Positions 63,253 through 64,000 of a stretch of 64,000 nt of DNA are shown one piece after another. The stretch comes from Arenibacter troitsensis (GTDB taxonomy: Bacteria > Bacteroidota > Bacteroidia > Flavobacteriales > Flavobacteriaceae). The position numbers and the translations under genes were made by a program. Below the pieces are notes generated by a model, which searched no databases, was not told where the DNA came from, and saw only the letters and a program-made list of their open reading frames with translations. The stretch's first letter is position 1. The number at the start of each line of letters is the position of its first letter. The stretch is from the NCBI RefSeq assembly GCF_900177645.1, contig NZ_FXAO01000002.1, positions 186,001 to 250,000 of the forward strand, written 5' to 3'.

Positions 63253-64000
63253 AATTAACTCCCTATGATTTGTGGAAAATTCCTAAATTAATAATTTATG
63301 GTACCGGCCTATGAACCTCATATTCCAGCATCAACCATGACATTCCCTAACAATTAAAAGGCCCAGATAATGGTGTTTGACCATAAATTTTAAATACTCG
63401 ATTCAAAAATTCTTGTCCATATGTTAAAATTAGTACATTTTTCCTACATAATAACAAGTCAACAAACCATAACTAGCATTACGGTCTATAAAGAGGTTAT
63501 TTAAAAGCACAGGATTTTCTAAATCCAATTCCACAAAAAAGTACAAATATGTAAGTACTGTTTAAAGTGGGTCAAATGAAGGTCTATATTTTAAAACACC
63601 CTTTATACCCCAAATATGGAGTAAAACTAAAAGCAATACATTAGTCTTACCCATACTTATATTGCTGAACCAATCTCATTATTAAACCAATCTAACAATG
63701 AAGGAAAATATAAAAACCTAAAAAATAAAGCTAATCGGAGTAACACTCCCAGTAATCAAGTTGGGAAGAAAAAAGTTGATACGGACCAAAAACGAATTAT
63801 AGGATACCCGGATGCTATCTGGTCCCGATACTATCGGTAAAAATTATTATTTGGCTACTATCCAACATGGAACGCCAGGAGGTTATCGGGTTTGGGGTCT
63901 CTTTAACGATCCTAACCTTCATCTATTTACTAAAGGGCATAAATTGGAAAAAAAATAATCTTCCCAATGTCATTGGTTTCCATTTTAAAGCAAGATGGTG
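63253..64000. other. Intergenic end of the window with a possible small coding remnant
   Basis: 748 bases. Most is AT-rich with no gene seen. A plus-strand frame at 63812-63958 (48 residues, MLSGPDTIGKNYYLATIQHG to HKLEKK) reads like protein and may be a small gene or the relic of one; no family is recognised. The upstream promoter of the histidine kinase must lie in the left part but no good TAnnTTTG was found. Confidence 0.35.

Overview
The window looks like chromosomal DNA of a marine-type member of the Flavobacteriaceae (Bacteroidota). Support for this comes from TonB-linked outer-membrane receptors including a SusC/SusD pair, a 2810-residue SprB-repeat protein with a type B sorting domain for the type IX secretion system (T9SS), DUF4625 lipoproteins, histidine kinases with the SHNLRAP dimerisation motif, AT-rich intergenic DNA, and many promoters of the TAnnTTTG type used by the Bacteroidota sigma factor. 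Genus and species cannot be read from the sequence. No rRNA, CRISPR array, phage or classical insertion sequence was seen.

Layout. 1-5.4 kb: an operon-like run of MscS channel, ATP-cone/restriction-nuclease fusion, beta-CASP metallo-hydrolase, two small proteins and a D-2-hydroxyacid dehydrogenase. 5.4-8.7 kb (minus): cardiolipin synthase, an unknown protein and a beta-barrel protein. 8.9-14.4 kb: PhoD-like phosphatase, a second MscS channel, and a KefF/KefC-like potassium efflux pair. 14.8-17.6 kb: three-subunit proton-translocating transhydrogenase (pntAA-pntAB-pntB). 17.8-25.9 kb: an Lrp/AsnC regulator facing, across 1.6 kb of non-coding DNA, a TonB receptor, a lipoprotein, a Tat-exported HisC-like aminotransferase and an AEC permease. 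26-31.2 kb: a probable transition-metal uptake locus (His/Cys-rich small protein, TonB receptor, two DUF4625 lipoproteins). 31.5-32.1 kb: tRNA-Pro(UGG) with a duplicated, broken copy and a GIY-YIG nuclease gene between them. 32.2-40.6 kb: the giant T9SS adhesin-like protein. 40.8-42.3 kb: sGDH-like PQQ sugar dehydrogenase and cytochrome c. 42.4-55.0 kb: a peptidoglycan-sugar uptake and recycling locus (murQ, DeoR regulator, SusC, SusD, DigH-like glycosidase, MFS permease, NagZ, a methyltransferase, AnmK). 55.1-59.3 kb: acetate uptake and activation (DUF4212 subunit, sodium:solute symporter, acetyl-CoA synthetase). 59.5-63.3 kb: an unknown protein and a soluble multi-PAS histidine kinase with a single-domain response regulator.

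How it works together. The clearest joint pathway is 42-55 kb. A surface SusCD pair and a DigH-like lipoprotein would capture and cut peptidoglycan glycan. An MFS permease would carry disaccharides inward. NagZ, AnmK and MurQ would then convert GlcNAc-anhydroMurNAc to GlcNAc, MurNAc-6P and finally GlcNAc-6P plus D-lactate. A DeoR regulator sits next to nine GCA half-sites, most of them about one DNA turn apart, which overlap the susC promoter. The most unusual structural object is the tRNA-Pro/GIY-YIG unit: a 58-bp flank is duplicated, one tRNA copy carries hairpin insertions, and the nuclease gene ends inside a fragment of the tRNA 5' end. All functional statements rest on reading the sequence and family knowledge; no search was run.
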